DNA of 35,127 bases from an uncultured Faecalibacterium sp. (GTDB lineage: Bacteria > Bacillota > Clostridia > Oscillospirales > Ruminococcaceae). The number at the start of each line of letters is the position of its first letter. The first letter of the stretch is position 1. The stretch covers positions 1-35,127 of the forward strand of contig CALWZL010000018.1 in NCBI GenBank assembly GCA_944385995.1. The letters run 5' to 3'. This document shows, piece after piece, positions 1 to 7,196 of the stretch. Made by a program: the position numbers and the translations under genes. The notes beneath the pieces were generated by a model. The model saw only the letters and a program-made list of their open reading frames with translations, did not search any database and was not told the origin of the DNA.

Positions 1-452
1 GTGTCCTCGTGATGGCCCATATAATAGACGCCGTTGGTGCCGATCATGCCCACCTTGCGGCCTGCCGCCTCCAAAACACTGCGGATCATGTGGGCGGTGG
101 TGGTCTTGCCCTTGGTGCCGGTGACGCCGATCATGGTCATCTTCCGGGAGGGATTGCCGAACAGGTTGGCGCTCATCAGGGCCATGGCGTGACGGCTGTT
201 GTCCACCTTCAGGACCGTCACCCCCTCCATCCCAGCCAGGTCGATGTCGTGCTGAATGACGATGGCCGCCGCCCCTTTGGCCGCGCAGTCGGCGGCAAAG
301 TCGTGGCTGTCCCGCTGGGTGCCCACAATGCAGACAAACAGGGTCCCGGGCCCGGCCTTCCGGCTGTCATAGACGATATCGGTGATCTCGGTGTCCATGC
401 TGCCCTGTACCAGGGTATAGGCCACTCCTTCGGTCAACGCAGATAATTTCAT
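1..452 (-). CDS. murE: UDP-MurNAc-tripeptide synthetase MurE, N-terminal part (cut by window edge)
   Basis: About 150 N-terminal residues are present; the gene continues past the left edge. MurE adds the third amino acid (diaminopimelate or lysine) to UDP-MurNAc-dipeptide in the cytoplasm. The visible part has the N-terminal Mur fold with a YDSRK segment near residues 28-32 that contacts the UDP substrate, and the ATP-binding P-loop GVTGTKGKTTT at about 109-119. The GTKGKTT form is typical of MurE; MurF here has GSVGKTT. The start ATG at 452 follows GAGGAG, which overlaps the stop region of ftsQ, so the two genes are probably translationally linked. The position is odd: murE normally lies between the PBP gene and murF. 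The amino-acid specificity motif (DNPR or similar) lies outside the window. Confidence 0.93.
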   Translation of the reverse strand, partial: MKLSALTEGVAYTLVQGSMDTEITDIVYDSRKAGPGTLFVCIVGTQRDSHDFAADCAAKGAAAIVIQHDIDLAGMEGVTVLKVDNSRHAMALMSANLFGNPSRKMTMIGVTGTKGKTTTAHMIRSVLEAAGRKVGMIGTNGVYYMGHHED

Positions 453-459
453 CACTGAT

Positions 460-1908
460 TCACTCCTCATCTGTCTGCCCCTCGGCCGGGGCGTCTGCGG
501 CCTGTTCATCGGCCTGGTTTTCCGCGGCAGGCTCTGCTGTCCCGGTGTCTGTGGTTTGGCCGGCAAGATCTGTCTCACCGGCCGGATCGGCGGGCGTTTC
601 CTCTTCCTGCTGGTCCGCCGCCGTGCCGTCCGTCTGGGCCAGATCGGTTTGGCCAGTCTCCTCCTCTGCCCCGGAGACTTTTTCAGGCGCAACGTATCCC
701 GACGGCAATTCCGGCACGCCCTGGGCAAAGATGGCCTGCAAGGTGCCGTCGGACTTGACGTGACTGCAATCCAGCTGGCCGGTATCCGTCTCGGCACAGC
801 CTTTGCCCTCCTTGTTCAGGAGCATGTATTCGGCATAGTCCAGCTTGTAATCCAGTTCGTTCAGGGTGCCCAGCAAAACGCTGATCCGGTCCTGATAGAG
901 GAAGGCAATCTGTTCCACATCGGCGTACTCGATGCGGGTCACGTCCTCCATCAATCCCCGGCTCTCCAGGGCATCCAGCAGGGTTTGCAGGGCTTCCACC
1001 CGGCCATCCTGGGCCACCACCGTTTCACTGCCGGAAGCCGTCGAATCCGCACCGTTCAGGGCCGGATCGGCCAGCTTGTAGGCCAGCTGATCGCCGGGAA
1101 CCACGCTGACCGGGTCCCCGCCGTAGAGGACGGGCAGATCGGGCTGTTCGGTCTCGGCCGTCAGAATCTTGAGACTGGCCGACAGGCTGATCCAGCCGGT
1201 GCGGGTCTTTATGGCATAGGCCGGCTCAGCGGGCGTCACCCGCACCACCACGGTACTGGGATACACCCGTTTGACCTCAATCTGTTCCAGCAGCGGGAAC
1301 GTCTTTTCCAGCATGGCGGCTTTTTCGGCGGGGTCAAAGCTGAAGATGTTTTCCTCCAGCTGAATCCCCAAAGCATCCAGAATTTCGGTGCTGGTATAGG
1401 GTCCCGCCTCGTTGACGGTGACCCCGTCGGGCCCTGACACCCGGATGGCGTTGATTTTGAACAGCATGGTGACCGTCAGGTAGATGCCTGCCGCCGCCAC
1501 GCACAGCACCAGAAACACCGCCGTCAGGCGGCGCATCATCCGGCGCCGGCGGAGCATCCGGCGGGTCACACGGCGGCGCCGGCGGCTTTCCCGCCGCGGC
1601 ACCGACTGGACCGGGCGCACCTGTGCGGGACGCCGGGTCCCGCCCTGCTGCCGGGCCGTCGATTGGGTCCGGGGGCGGCCCTGGGGACGCTGTCCCCCCT
1701 GCCGCTGGGACGGACGGGTCCGCCCCGACGGAAATTCCACCAAATTATCCTCCCGGCGAACCCGCGGGGGATGCTCATAAAAGACGCTGTCCTCTACCCG
1801 CTGACTGCTGCCAGCCGGCACTGTGGGGCGCTGTCTGGCCTGCCCCTGCGTCGAACGCTGCGGGGCGGCCTGCCCGGCCGGCCTGCGCCTGCGCTTTTTG
1901 GAAGGCAT
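460..1908 (-). CDS. ftsQ: Cell-division protein FtsQ/DivIB with long basic N-terminus and acidic C-terminal tail
   Basis: This is a bitopic membrane protein of the divisome that forms the FtsQ-FtsL-FtsB complex. The start at 1908 is chosen because AAAGGAGG lies about 9 bases upstream; an in-frame upstream extension has no such site. Of about 482 residues, 1-127 are cytoplasmic and extremely rich in Arg, Gln and Pro, with an Arg-dense run just before the membrane. One transmembrane helix spans about 129-150, followed by a POTRA domain (about 152-226) and the FtsQ beta domain. The last 75 residues or so are a low-complexity acidic tail of Glu, Asp, Ala, Thr and Gln. The protein is much longer than E. 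coli FtsQ (276 residues) because of the two disordered ends. It lies between murG and murE, which starts 7 bases after its stop. Confidence 0.9.
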   Translation of the reverse strand: MPSKKRRRRPAGQAAPQRSTQGQARQRPTVPAGSSQRVEDSVFYEHPPRVRREDNLVEFPSGRTRPSQRQGGQRPQGRPRTQSTARQQGGTRRPAQVRPVQSVPRRESRRRRRVTRRMLRRRRMMRRLTAVFLVLCVAAAGIYLTVTMLFKINAIRVSGPDGVTVNEAGPYTSTEILDALGIQLEENIFSFDPAEKAAMLEKTFPLLEQIEVKRVYPSTVVVRVTPAEPAYAIKTRTGWISLSASLKILTAETEQPDLPVLYGGDPVSVVPGDQLAYKLADPALNGADSTASGSETVVAQDGRVEALQTLLDALESRGLMEDVTRIEYADVEQIAFLYQDRISVLLGTLNELDYKLDYAEYMLLNKEGKGCAETDTGQLDCSHVKSDGTLQAIFAQGVPELPSGYVAPEKVSGAEEETGQTDLAQTDGTAADQQEEETPADPAGETDLAGQTTDTGTAEPAAENQADEQAADAPAEGQTDEE

Positions 1909-2048
1909 ACCGCTCCGCCTCCTTTCTCTTTGTTCCAGGCTCATCCCCTCACGCCATCGAGCCTCTGCACAGGCCCCGGCGCTCAAAGAGAGAGGGCCGT
2001 CCCGCCCTTTTGGCCGGGAAGCTCTCTCTTCGGATGCGCAGTGTTATC

Positions 2049-3176
2049 TTACGGTTCCCGCACCAGGTGCTGCAGCTGTGCCACAATCCGGTCCAGGCTG
2101 TCATCCACCGACAAGGTCCGGGCATTGCGCCCCATTCGGGCCAGCTTTCCTTCCTCGTCCAGCAGCTGTTCGACTTCGGCCACCAGTTTTTCACCGGTCA
2201 GGTCTTTTTCTTCGATGACCACGGCGGCGTCCACCTTGGCCAGCTCCAGGGCATTGTAATACTGATGATTCTCGGCCACGTTGGGACTGGGAATCAGGAT
2301 GGCCGCCCGTCCGGCGGCCTCCAGCTCGGCCAGGGTCAAAGCGCCGGCCCGGCTGATGACCAGGTCTGCCGCCGCCAGCAGTTCAGGCATATTGTCGATG
2401 TACTCCCGCACAATCAGGTTTTCCCCGCGGGAAAAGCCCTTTTCCTTTTCCAGGTCCTTGAACAGCTGAACGCCGTACTGGCCGGTGGCGTGGAGATGGA
2501 GAATGCTGCGGTGGTTTTTCTGTTCCCAGGCGCACAGGTCGGACACCACCTCATTGATCCGGCGGGCCCCCAGGCTGCCGCCAAAGGAGAGGATCACGGT
2601 GCGGTCCCCCGCCTTCAGTTTGGCCCGGGCCTCCTCCCGGCGCCCGGCCCAGTCAAAGACCTCGGGCCGCACCGGGTTGCCCACCACAACGGTTTTGCCG
2701 GGAGCGCCCAGACGGTCGGCGCCGGCCTGCACCGCCGCAAAGACCAGGTCCACCTCGGGGGCCAGCAGTTTGTTGGTGACCCCGGGGAAGGCGTTCTGTT
2801 CATGGATGGCGGTCTTGATGCCCCGCTTGGCGGCGGCCCGGACCACCGGGCCCGACACATAGCCGCCGCAGCCGATCACCAGATCGGGCTGCACCTCGTT
2901 CAGGATGGCCTTGCAGCGGGGTCCCGAGCGGGCCAGATTCCAGACGGTGATGAGATTGCGCCGCAGATTTTCGAGGGACGGCCGCCGCTGGAAGCCGGTC
3001 ACCTCGATGTGATGGAAGGGATAGCCGGCCTGGGTCACCAGACGGTATTCCATTCCCTCTTTCCGCCCCGCAAAGTGGATTTCGGCGGAAGGGTCCGCCG
3101 CCCGCAATGCCCCCGCAATCGCGAGAGCCGGATTGATATGGCCGGCGGTGCCGCCGGCTGCGATCAGTACGCGCAT
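2049..3176 (-). CDS. murG: UDP-GlcNAc:undecaprenyl-PP-MurNAc-pentapeptide GlcNAc transferase MurG
   Basis: MurG makes lipid II from lipid I on the inner face of the membrane. The 375-residue protein has the two-Rossmann GT-B layout. The N-terminal glycine loop GGTAGHINPA lies at about 8-17, a second glycine-rich segment (FGGSLGARRIN) in the middle, and the UDP-GlcNAc-binding segment around SRAGALTLAE plus PSPNVAENHQ in the C-terminal half. Length is normal for the family (about 355-370). The ATG at 3176 has AGGAGG 8 bases upstream. A perfect 6-bp dyad (GTCCGG / CCGGAC) sits immediately before that ribosome site. The gene lies 99 bases after ftsW, a wide gap for this cluster. Confidence 0.96.
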   Translation of the reverse strand: MRVLIAAGGTAGHINPALAIAGALRAADPSAEIHFAGRKEGMEYRLVTQAGYPFHHIEVTGFQRRPSLENLRRNLITVWNLARSGPRCKAILNEVQPDLVIGCGGYVSGPVVRAAAKRGIKTAIHEQNAFPGVTNKLLAPEVDLVFAAVQAGADRLGAPGKTVVVGNPVRPEVFDWAGRREEARAKLKAGDRTVILSFGGSLGARRINEVVSDLCAWEQKNHRSILHLHATGQYGVQLFKDLEKEKGFSRGENLIVREYIDNMPELLAAADLVISRAGALTLAELEAAGRAAILIPSPNVAENHQYYNALELAKVDAAVVIEEKDLTGEKLVAEVEQLLDEEGKLARMGRNARTLSVDDSLDRIVAQLQHLVREP

Positions 3177-3190
3177 ACCAGATTCCTCCT

Positions 3191-3248
3191 GTCCGGACCA
3201 GCCGGACTCTTTCCCAACAAAATCCCATCCGCCGGTCTGACGGACGGG
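3191..3248 (-). other. Structured spacer between ftsW and murG
   Basis: Read on the minus strand, an 8-bp stem (3241-3248 with 3224-3231, one G-U pair) is followed by a T-rich ATTTTGTT stretch, resembling a weak intrinsic terminator. Next comes a perfect 6-bp hairpin directly upstream of the murG ribosome site. Together they could lower or condition murG expression relative to ftsW. This is inference from sequence only; the T-tract is interrupted, so full termination is unlikely. Confidence 0.3.
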
Positions 3249-3275
3249 AAAGACAGCAGGATGTTCTGCCGGGCC

Positions 3276-4601
3276 TCACAGCCCGGCCTGGGGACCAGTG
3301 GGGGTCCGGCGCACACGGTTGAGAACAATGGGCGTCCGGGCCGTCTCCTTCCGCATTTTTTCCGCCTGGGCGGCGTGGCGGGCTTCCGCAGCCCGGGCGC
3401 CGTTGCGGCCGATGTGGATGATAACCCCCATCTCCGCCATCAGGAGCAGCAGACTGGTGCCGCCCGAGGAGAAGAAGGGCAGGCTGATGCCGGTGTTGGG
3501 CAGGGTGTTGGTGACAACGGCCACATTGCAGAAAACCTGCCACCCAACCTGAGCCATGATGCCCACACCCACCAGGGTGCTGAACCGGTCGGCGGCCTGG
3601 AATGCAATCAGGAATCCCTGGACCAGCAGGAGCACAAAGAGCAGGATGACCACCACGGCCCCCACAAAGCCCAGTTCCTCACAGACCACGCTGAAGATGA
3701 AGTCGTTGGTGCACTCGGGCAGCCACAGCTGTTTTTCCACGCTGTTGCCCAGACCCAGGCCGGTGAGGCCGCCCGAACCGATGGCATACAGACTCTGCAA
3801 AGTCTGATCGGTCATCTTGCTCAGGTCCTGGGTCCAGCCATCCAGACGGTCCTGCAGGTAGGGGATGGCGTCGATGTGGGACAGGACGGTTTTCAGCAGC
3901 AGGATGGCCGCCGCGGCGCCGCCGTAGGTAATGACGCCGCCGCTGCCGTTGAGCAGAAGAATGCTGCCCACAATGGCGCACATCAGGACGATGCCGGACA
4001 TATGGGGTTCCAGGGCCAGCAGCGCCACCACCGGCACCAGGGGCAGCAGGGGGACCATCAGTTCCCGCACCACCTTTTGGAACAGCCAGCGGCCGAAATT
4101 GCCGGCGGTCCGGCGGGCGCCGGGCTCTCCCTCCAGCACCAGATGGGGGGTACGGCTGGCCAGATGGGCGGTCAGCAGAATCATCTCAAACTTGACCAGC
4201 TCGGAAGCCTGCAGGGTGGGCAGACCGCGGATGTTGATCCAGCGTCGGCAGCCGTTGAGGGGTTCGCAGAACAGGACTGCCACCAGCAGCAGCAGGCTGA
4301 CGATGTAGCCGGCCCAGACGAATTTGCGGATGAACCGCAAATCGAAATAGGAGAAGAGGAACATCACCCCCACCCCCATCAGGGCGTAGATGGTCTGGGA
4401 CTTGATGTAATAGTAACTGTCCCCCATCCGCAGGTAGCCGGTGGTATAGCTGGCACTGAACAGCATCACCAGTCCAAAAATCACGATCAGTGCAAGGGTT
4501 GCGAGCCAGCTGATGGTCAGCGGCGTCCACGGCCCCGGGTTGCGCTGAAACACCACCACCGGCCCGTTGGGGTCGGGGCGTCTCCTTCTAGCAACGGCCA
4601 T
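3276..4601 (-). CDS. ftsW: Septal peptidoglycan polymerase FtsW (SEDS family)
   Basis: FtsW polymerises lipid II into glycan strands at the septum together with a class B PBP. The start at 4601 (441 residues) is preferred over a longer in-frame extension because it has an AAGGTG ribosome site and follows the mraY-like stop by 29 bases. A basic Pro-rich N-terminus is followed by about ten hydrophobic helices. SEDS hallmarks are clear: NDFIFSVVCEELGF, containing the conserved loop aspartate of the family, and the C-terminal PNTGISLPFFSSGGTS segment. Roughly 50 charged residues follow the last helix. FtsW rather than RodA is inferred from the dcw setting and the PBP partner encoded upstream. Confidence 0.94.
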   Translation of the reverse strand: MAVARRRRPDPNGPVVVFQRNPGPWTPLTISWLATLALIVIFGLVMLFSASYTTGYLRMGDSYYYIKSQTIYALMGVGVMFLFSYFDLRFIRKFVWAGYIVSLLLLVAVLFCEPLNGCRRWINIRGLPTLQASELVKFEMILLTAHLASRTPHLVLEGEPGARRTAGNFGRWLFQKVVRELMVPLLPLVPVVALLALEPHMSGIVLMCAIVGSILLLNGSGGVITYGGAAAAILLLKTVLSHIDAIPYLQDRLDGWTQDLSKMTDQTLQSLYAIGSGGLTGLGLGNSVEKQLWLPECTNDFIFSVVCEELGFVGAVVVILLFVLLLVQGFLIAFQAADRFSTLVGVGIMAQVGWQVFCNVAVVTNTLPNTGISLPFFSSGGTSLLLLMAEMGVIIHIGRNGARAAEARHAAQAEKMRKETARTPIVLNRVRRTPTGPQAGL

Positions 4602-4630
4602 ATGAGCACCTTTCTTTCCTTGGTAACATT

Positions 4631-5644
4631 TCAAAGCTGCGCGGTGCGCAGGGCGGCCAATGTTCCCGCCAGCGCCAGCGCGCAGAAGATATAAAACACC
4701 GCCACCGGGCCTCCTTTTTTCCGCAGCCAGGCGTCGAAGTTTCCCTGCCGGAACAGGGGCCGGCCCCGGACCCGGCGCCAGAGGCCCTGCAGCAGGGCGG
4801 CCAGCCCTTCCACCCAAAAGGGCAGGGCCAGAGCCAAAGCGATGTCAGCCCGGCCGATGGAGAGCGGAATGCCTCCCACCGCCCCGGCCAAAAACATACT
4901 TCCCACCGATCCGGGCAGCAGCCGGGCCGGGTAGAAATTCCACAGCAGGAAGGCCATCAGCGCCCCGGCCAAAGCCGCCGGCAGGACTGCCAGCGGGAAA
5001 AAGCCCAGGATGGTTTCGGCCCCCATCAGGCCCAGCATGGCCACAAAGGCCGCACCGGCCACTGCGCCGTCGGAGGGACCGGACAGCCGGGCCGATTCGC
5101 TGAGGGCCACCAGCATGACGGCCCACAGCGGCGCCGCGGCAGCGCCCAGCTCCCAATAGCCGGTTCCGGGCAGGGTCAGCCCGGTGGGCATGGAGCCATT
5201 CAGGAAGAGGGCGGCCACCGTTATCAGGGCGGCGGCGCCCTCCAGCACCAGACGGGCGCCGATCCGCAGGCCCAGCACCTGCCGGGGCCGCAGCCGGGCC
5301 AGGTCGTCGGCCAGACCCGCCGCGCCGAACAGAAATCCGGCGCCCAGACCCAGCATCAGGCGGCCGGTCAGTCCGCCGCCCAGCAGTTCGGGCTGCACCA
5401 GGCAGACCACCACCCAGCCGACCCCCACTGCGGCCAGGGTTCCGATGATGAAACACAGTCCGCCCATGGTGGGCAGGCCCCGGGGCTCCGAGGGCTGGCG
5501 CTCCGGCTGCTGCCGGCCCGGCCTGCGTTCGGCCTCCTTTTCGGGGGGGACAAGGGTCCGCAGCAGCGGGACCAGCAGATTCCCGACCGCGGTCGTCAGC
5601 GCAAATCCCAGTACCGACGCCACGATCAAGGCAAAACGTATCAT
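4631..5644 (-). CDS. MraY-like membrane protein with lost catalytic motifs
   Basis: The gene occupies the normal mraY slot between murF and ftsW, and the 337-residue multi-helix protein has the MraY layout. It keeps LPTMGG (about 57-62), the DD pair at 113-114 and the GL segment after it. The other hallmarks are gone. The NxxDGxDG motif reads RLSGPSDG (186-193). The FMGDxGS motif reads LLPGSVGS (about 242-249), so the third catalytic aspartate is Ser. The HHHFE loop has no histidine and reads RPLFRQGNFDAW (about 295-306). Lys in DDxxK is Arg. The linker before PTMGG is long and Arg/Glu/Pro-rich. The reading frame is intact and codon use matches its neighbours, so it looks maintained. I infer it cannot make lipid I, and that a true MraY lies elsewhere. 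A divergent but active enzyme cannot be excluded. Confidence 0.75.
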   Translation of the reverse strand: MIRFALIVASVLGFALTTAVGNLLVPLLRTLVPPEKEAERRPGRQQPERQPSEPRGLPTMGGLCFIIGTLAAVGVGWVVVCLVQPELLGGGLTGRLMLGLGAGFLFGAAGLADDLARLRPRQVLGLRIGARLVLEGAAALITVAALFLNGSMPTGLTLPGTGYWELGAAAAPLWAVMLVALSESARLSGPSDGAVAGAAFVAMLGLMGAETILGFFPLAVLPAALAGALMAFLLWNFYPARLLPGSVGSMFLAGAVGGIPLSIGRADIALALALPFWVEGLAALLQGLWRRVRGRPLFRQGNFDAWLRKKGGPVAVFYIFCALALAGTLAALRTAQL

Positions 5645-5670
5645 GATCTCTATCTCCGATCCGTTGGTTT

Positions 5671-7071
5671 TCAGTCGCCGCTCTCGGTCTCAGCCTTGGC
5701 CGCGGCGTCCTGCAATGCACACAGTTTGTCGATGGCATGTTCCAGCGCCATCCCGCGGCTGCCCTTAAAGAGGATTGCATCCCCCGGGCTGGCAGCCTTG
5801 GCCAGCAGGCCGGCGATCTCGTCGTAATTGTTGGCGTGGACGGTCCGCACGCCCTTGGCCGCGGCCACCGTCGCGGTGCGGTGGGCCAGTTCGCCGTAGG
5901 TCACCAGCACATCGATGCCGCTCTGGGCCACCAGACGGCCCAGATCCTCATGGGCGGCCCGGCCCTGGTCCCCCAGCTCCAGCATGTCGGCCAGCACCGC
6001 AAACCGGCGCTTGCAGGGATATTCCTGGAACATCTCCAGCGCGGCTTTCATGCTGTTGGGGTTGGCGTTGTAGCAGTCCTTGATGATCTTGATCCCGTGG
6101 CTGTCCAGAATCTGCTGGCGCATCCCGGTCTGACGGAATTCCTTCATCTGCCTCAGGGCATCCCGGGGCTCCAGGCCGGCCTGGATGGCGGCACAGTAAG
6201 CGGCCAGGGCGTTGGCCACATTGTGGCGGCCCAAAGCGCCGATATGGACCATAAAGCACCCATTCTCGGCGTCATCCAGCAAAAAGCTCATCCCGTCGTC
6301 TTCCTGCCGGATGGCCGAGGCGTACACATCGGCTTCCTGGCTGGCCATGCTGAACCACACCGGCCGGACATGGTCCGGGAGCGCGGCTTTCCGCAGGAAC
6401 GGGTCGTCGTAGTTCAGAATCAGGGGCGCGCCCTCGGGCATTCCCTCACAGATTTCCAGTTTGGCCTTGCAGATGTTCTCCTGGCTGCCCAGGTTGCCGA
6501 TGTGGGACATCCCGATGCAGGTGATGATGCCGATATCCGGCCTGGCGCAGCGGGAAAGACGGCTGATCTCGCCGGCGTGGTTCATCCCCATCTCGATCAC
6601 CGCATATTCGGTGCCGGCATCGATCTGAAACAGGGTCCGGGGCAGGCCCAGCTCGTTGTTCTGGTTGCCCTCGGTCTTGATGGTATTGCCCAGCGCCTGC
6701 AGGGCGGTGGCACAGAATTCCTTGGTGGTGGTCTTGCCCACACTGCCGGTGACACCGATCACCTTGGGTGAGAACTGGGCCCGGTAGTTGGCGCCCATCT
6801 GCATCATGGCCTGGTAGCTGTCGGGACAGAGGATGGTCTTTTCCTCGGGGACGCCCTCTACCGGGTGGTTCAGCACCACCCAGGCGGCGCCGTCCTCCAG
6901 CGCCTTGGCTGCAAACTGATGCCCGTCAAAGTGCTCGCCCGGGAATGCCACAAAGACGCATCCCGGCACCACCTCGCGGCTGTCGGTGGTCACCAGCGTG
7001 ATGGCCTGTTCACCGGTCCGCTCTGCAGGTGCCAGACCTGCCAGGAGGATATTCGCTGCGATGTGTTCCAT
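5671..7071 (-). CDS. murF: UDP-MurNAc-tripeptide:D-Ala-D-Ala ligase MurF
   Basis: MurF adds D-Ala-D-Ala to complete the UDP-MurNAc-pentapeptide in the cytoplasm. The 466-residue protein has the N-terminal UDP-binding domain with TTDSREV (about 28-34), the P-loop GVTGSVGKTTT at 106-116 and the EGNQNNELGLP segment typical of MurF. The central domain has an EMGMNHAGEI motif, followed by the C-terminal domain with a DCYNANPNSM motif. Length is normal. It starts at 7071 after AAAGGGG, and is preceded by its own promoter in the 125-base gap behind the PBP gene. It is followed 26 bases later by the mraY-like gene. Confidence 0.96.
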   Translation of the reverse strand: MEHIAANILLAGLAPAERTGEQAITLVTTDSREVVPGCVFVAFPGEHFDGHQFAAKALEDGAAWVVLNHPVEGVPEEKTILCPDSYQAMMQMGANYRAQFSPKVIGVTGSVGKTTTKEFCATALQALGNTIKTEGNQNNELGLPRTLFQIDAGTEYAVIEMGMNHAGEISRLSRCARPDIGIITCIGMSHIGNLGSQENICKAKLEICEGMPEGAPLILNYDDPFLRKAALPDHVRPVWFSMASQEADVYASAIRQEDDGMSFLLDDAENGCFMVHIGALGRHNVANALAAYCAAIQAGLEPRDALRQMKEFRQTGMRQQILDSHGIKIIKDCYNANPNSMKAALEMFQEYPCKRRFAVLADMLELGDQGRAAHEDLGRLVAQSGIDVLVTYGELAHRTATVAAAKGVRTVHANNYDEIAGLLAKAASPGDAILFKGSRGMALEHAIDKLCALQDAAAKAETESGD

Positions 7072-7105
7072 ATCGTTCTAATCCCCTTTCCTATTTTCTA
7101 TCTGT

Positions 7106-7135
7106 ATTATAAATATAGCGTACTGCAAATGGCAA
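7106..7135 (-). promoter_or_regulatory. Internal dcw promoter upstream of murF
   Basis: On the minus strand, TTGCCA (7130-7135) and TATAAT (7106-7111) are separated by 18 bases in an AT-rich island unlike the surrounding GC-rich DNA. An overlapping alternative, TTTACT-17-TATATT, also fits. It would drive murF, the mraY-like gene, ftsW, murG, ftsQ and murE independently of mraZ. Confidence 0.7.
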
Positions 7136-7196
7136 GTAAAGCCTGTTTCTTTTCGCTTCGTTTTCACTTCCGGGGCCCCTGCGGCCCCCGGGCGGA

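Noticed and set aside
1623-4694. A 1023-codon open frame on the plus strand
   Set aside because: It is antisense to ftsQ, murG and ftsW; no ribosome site or protein motif.
4602-4817. A 72-residue N-terminal extension of FtsW
   Set aside because: It overlaps the 3' end of the mraY-like gene and is Gly/Ala/Pro/Arg-rich without a ribosome site; the ATG at 4601 has one.
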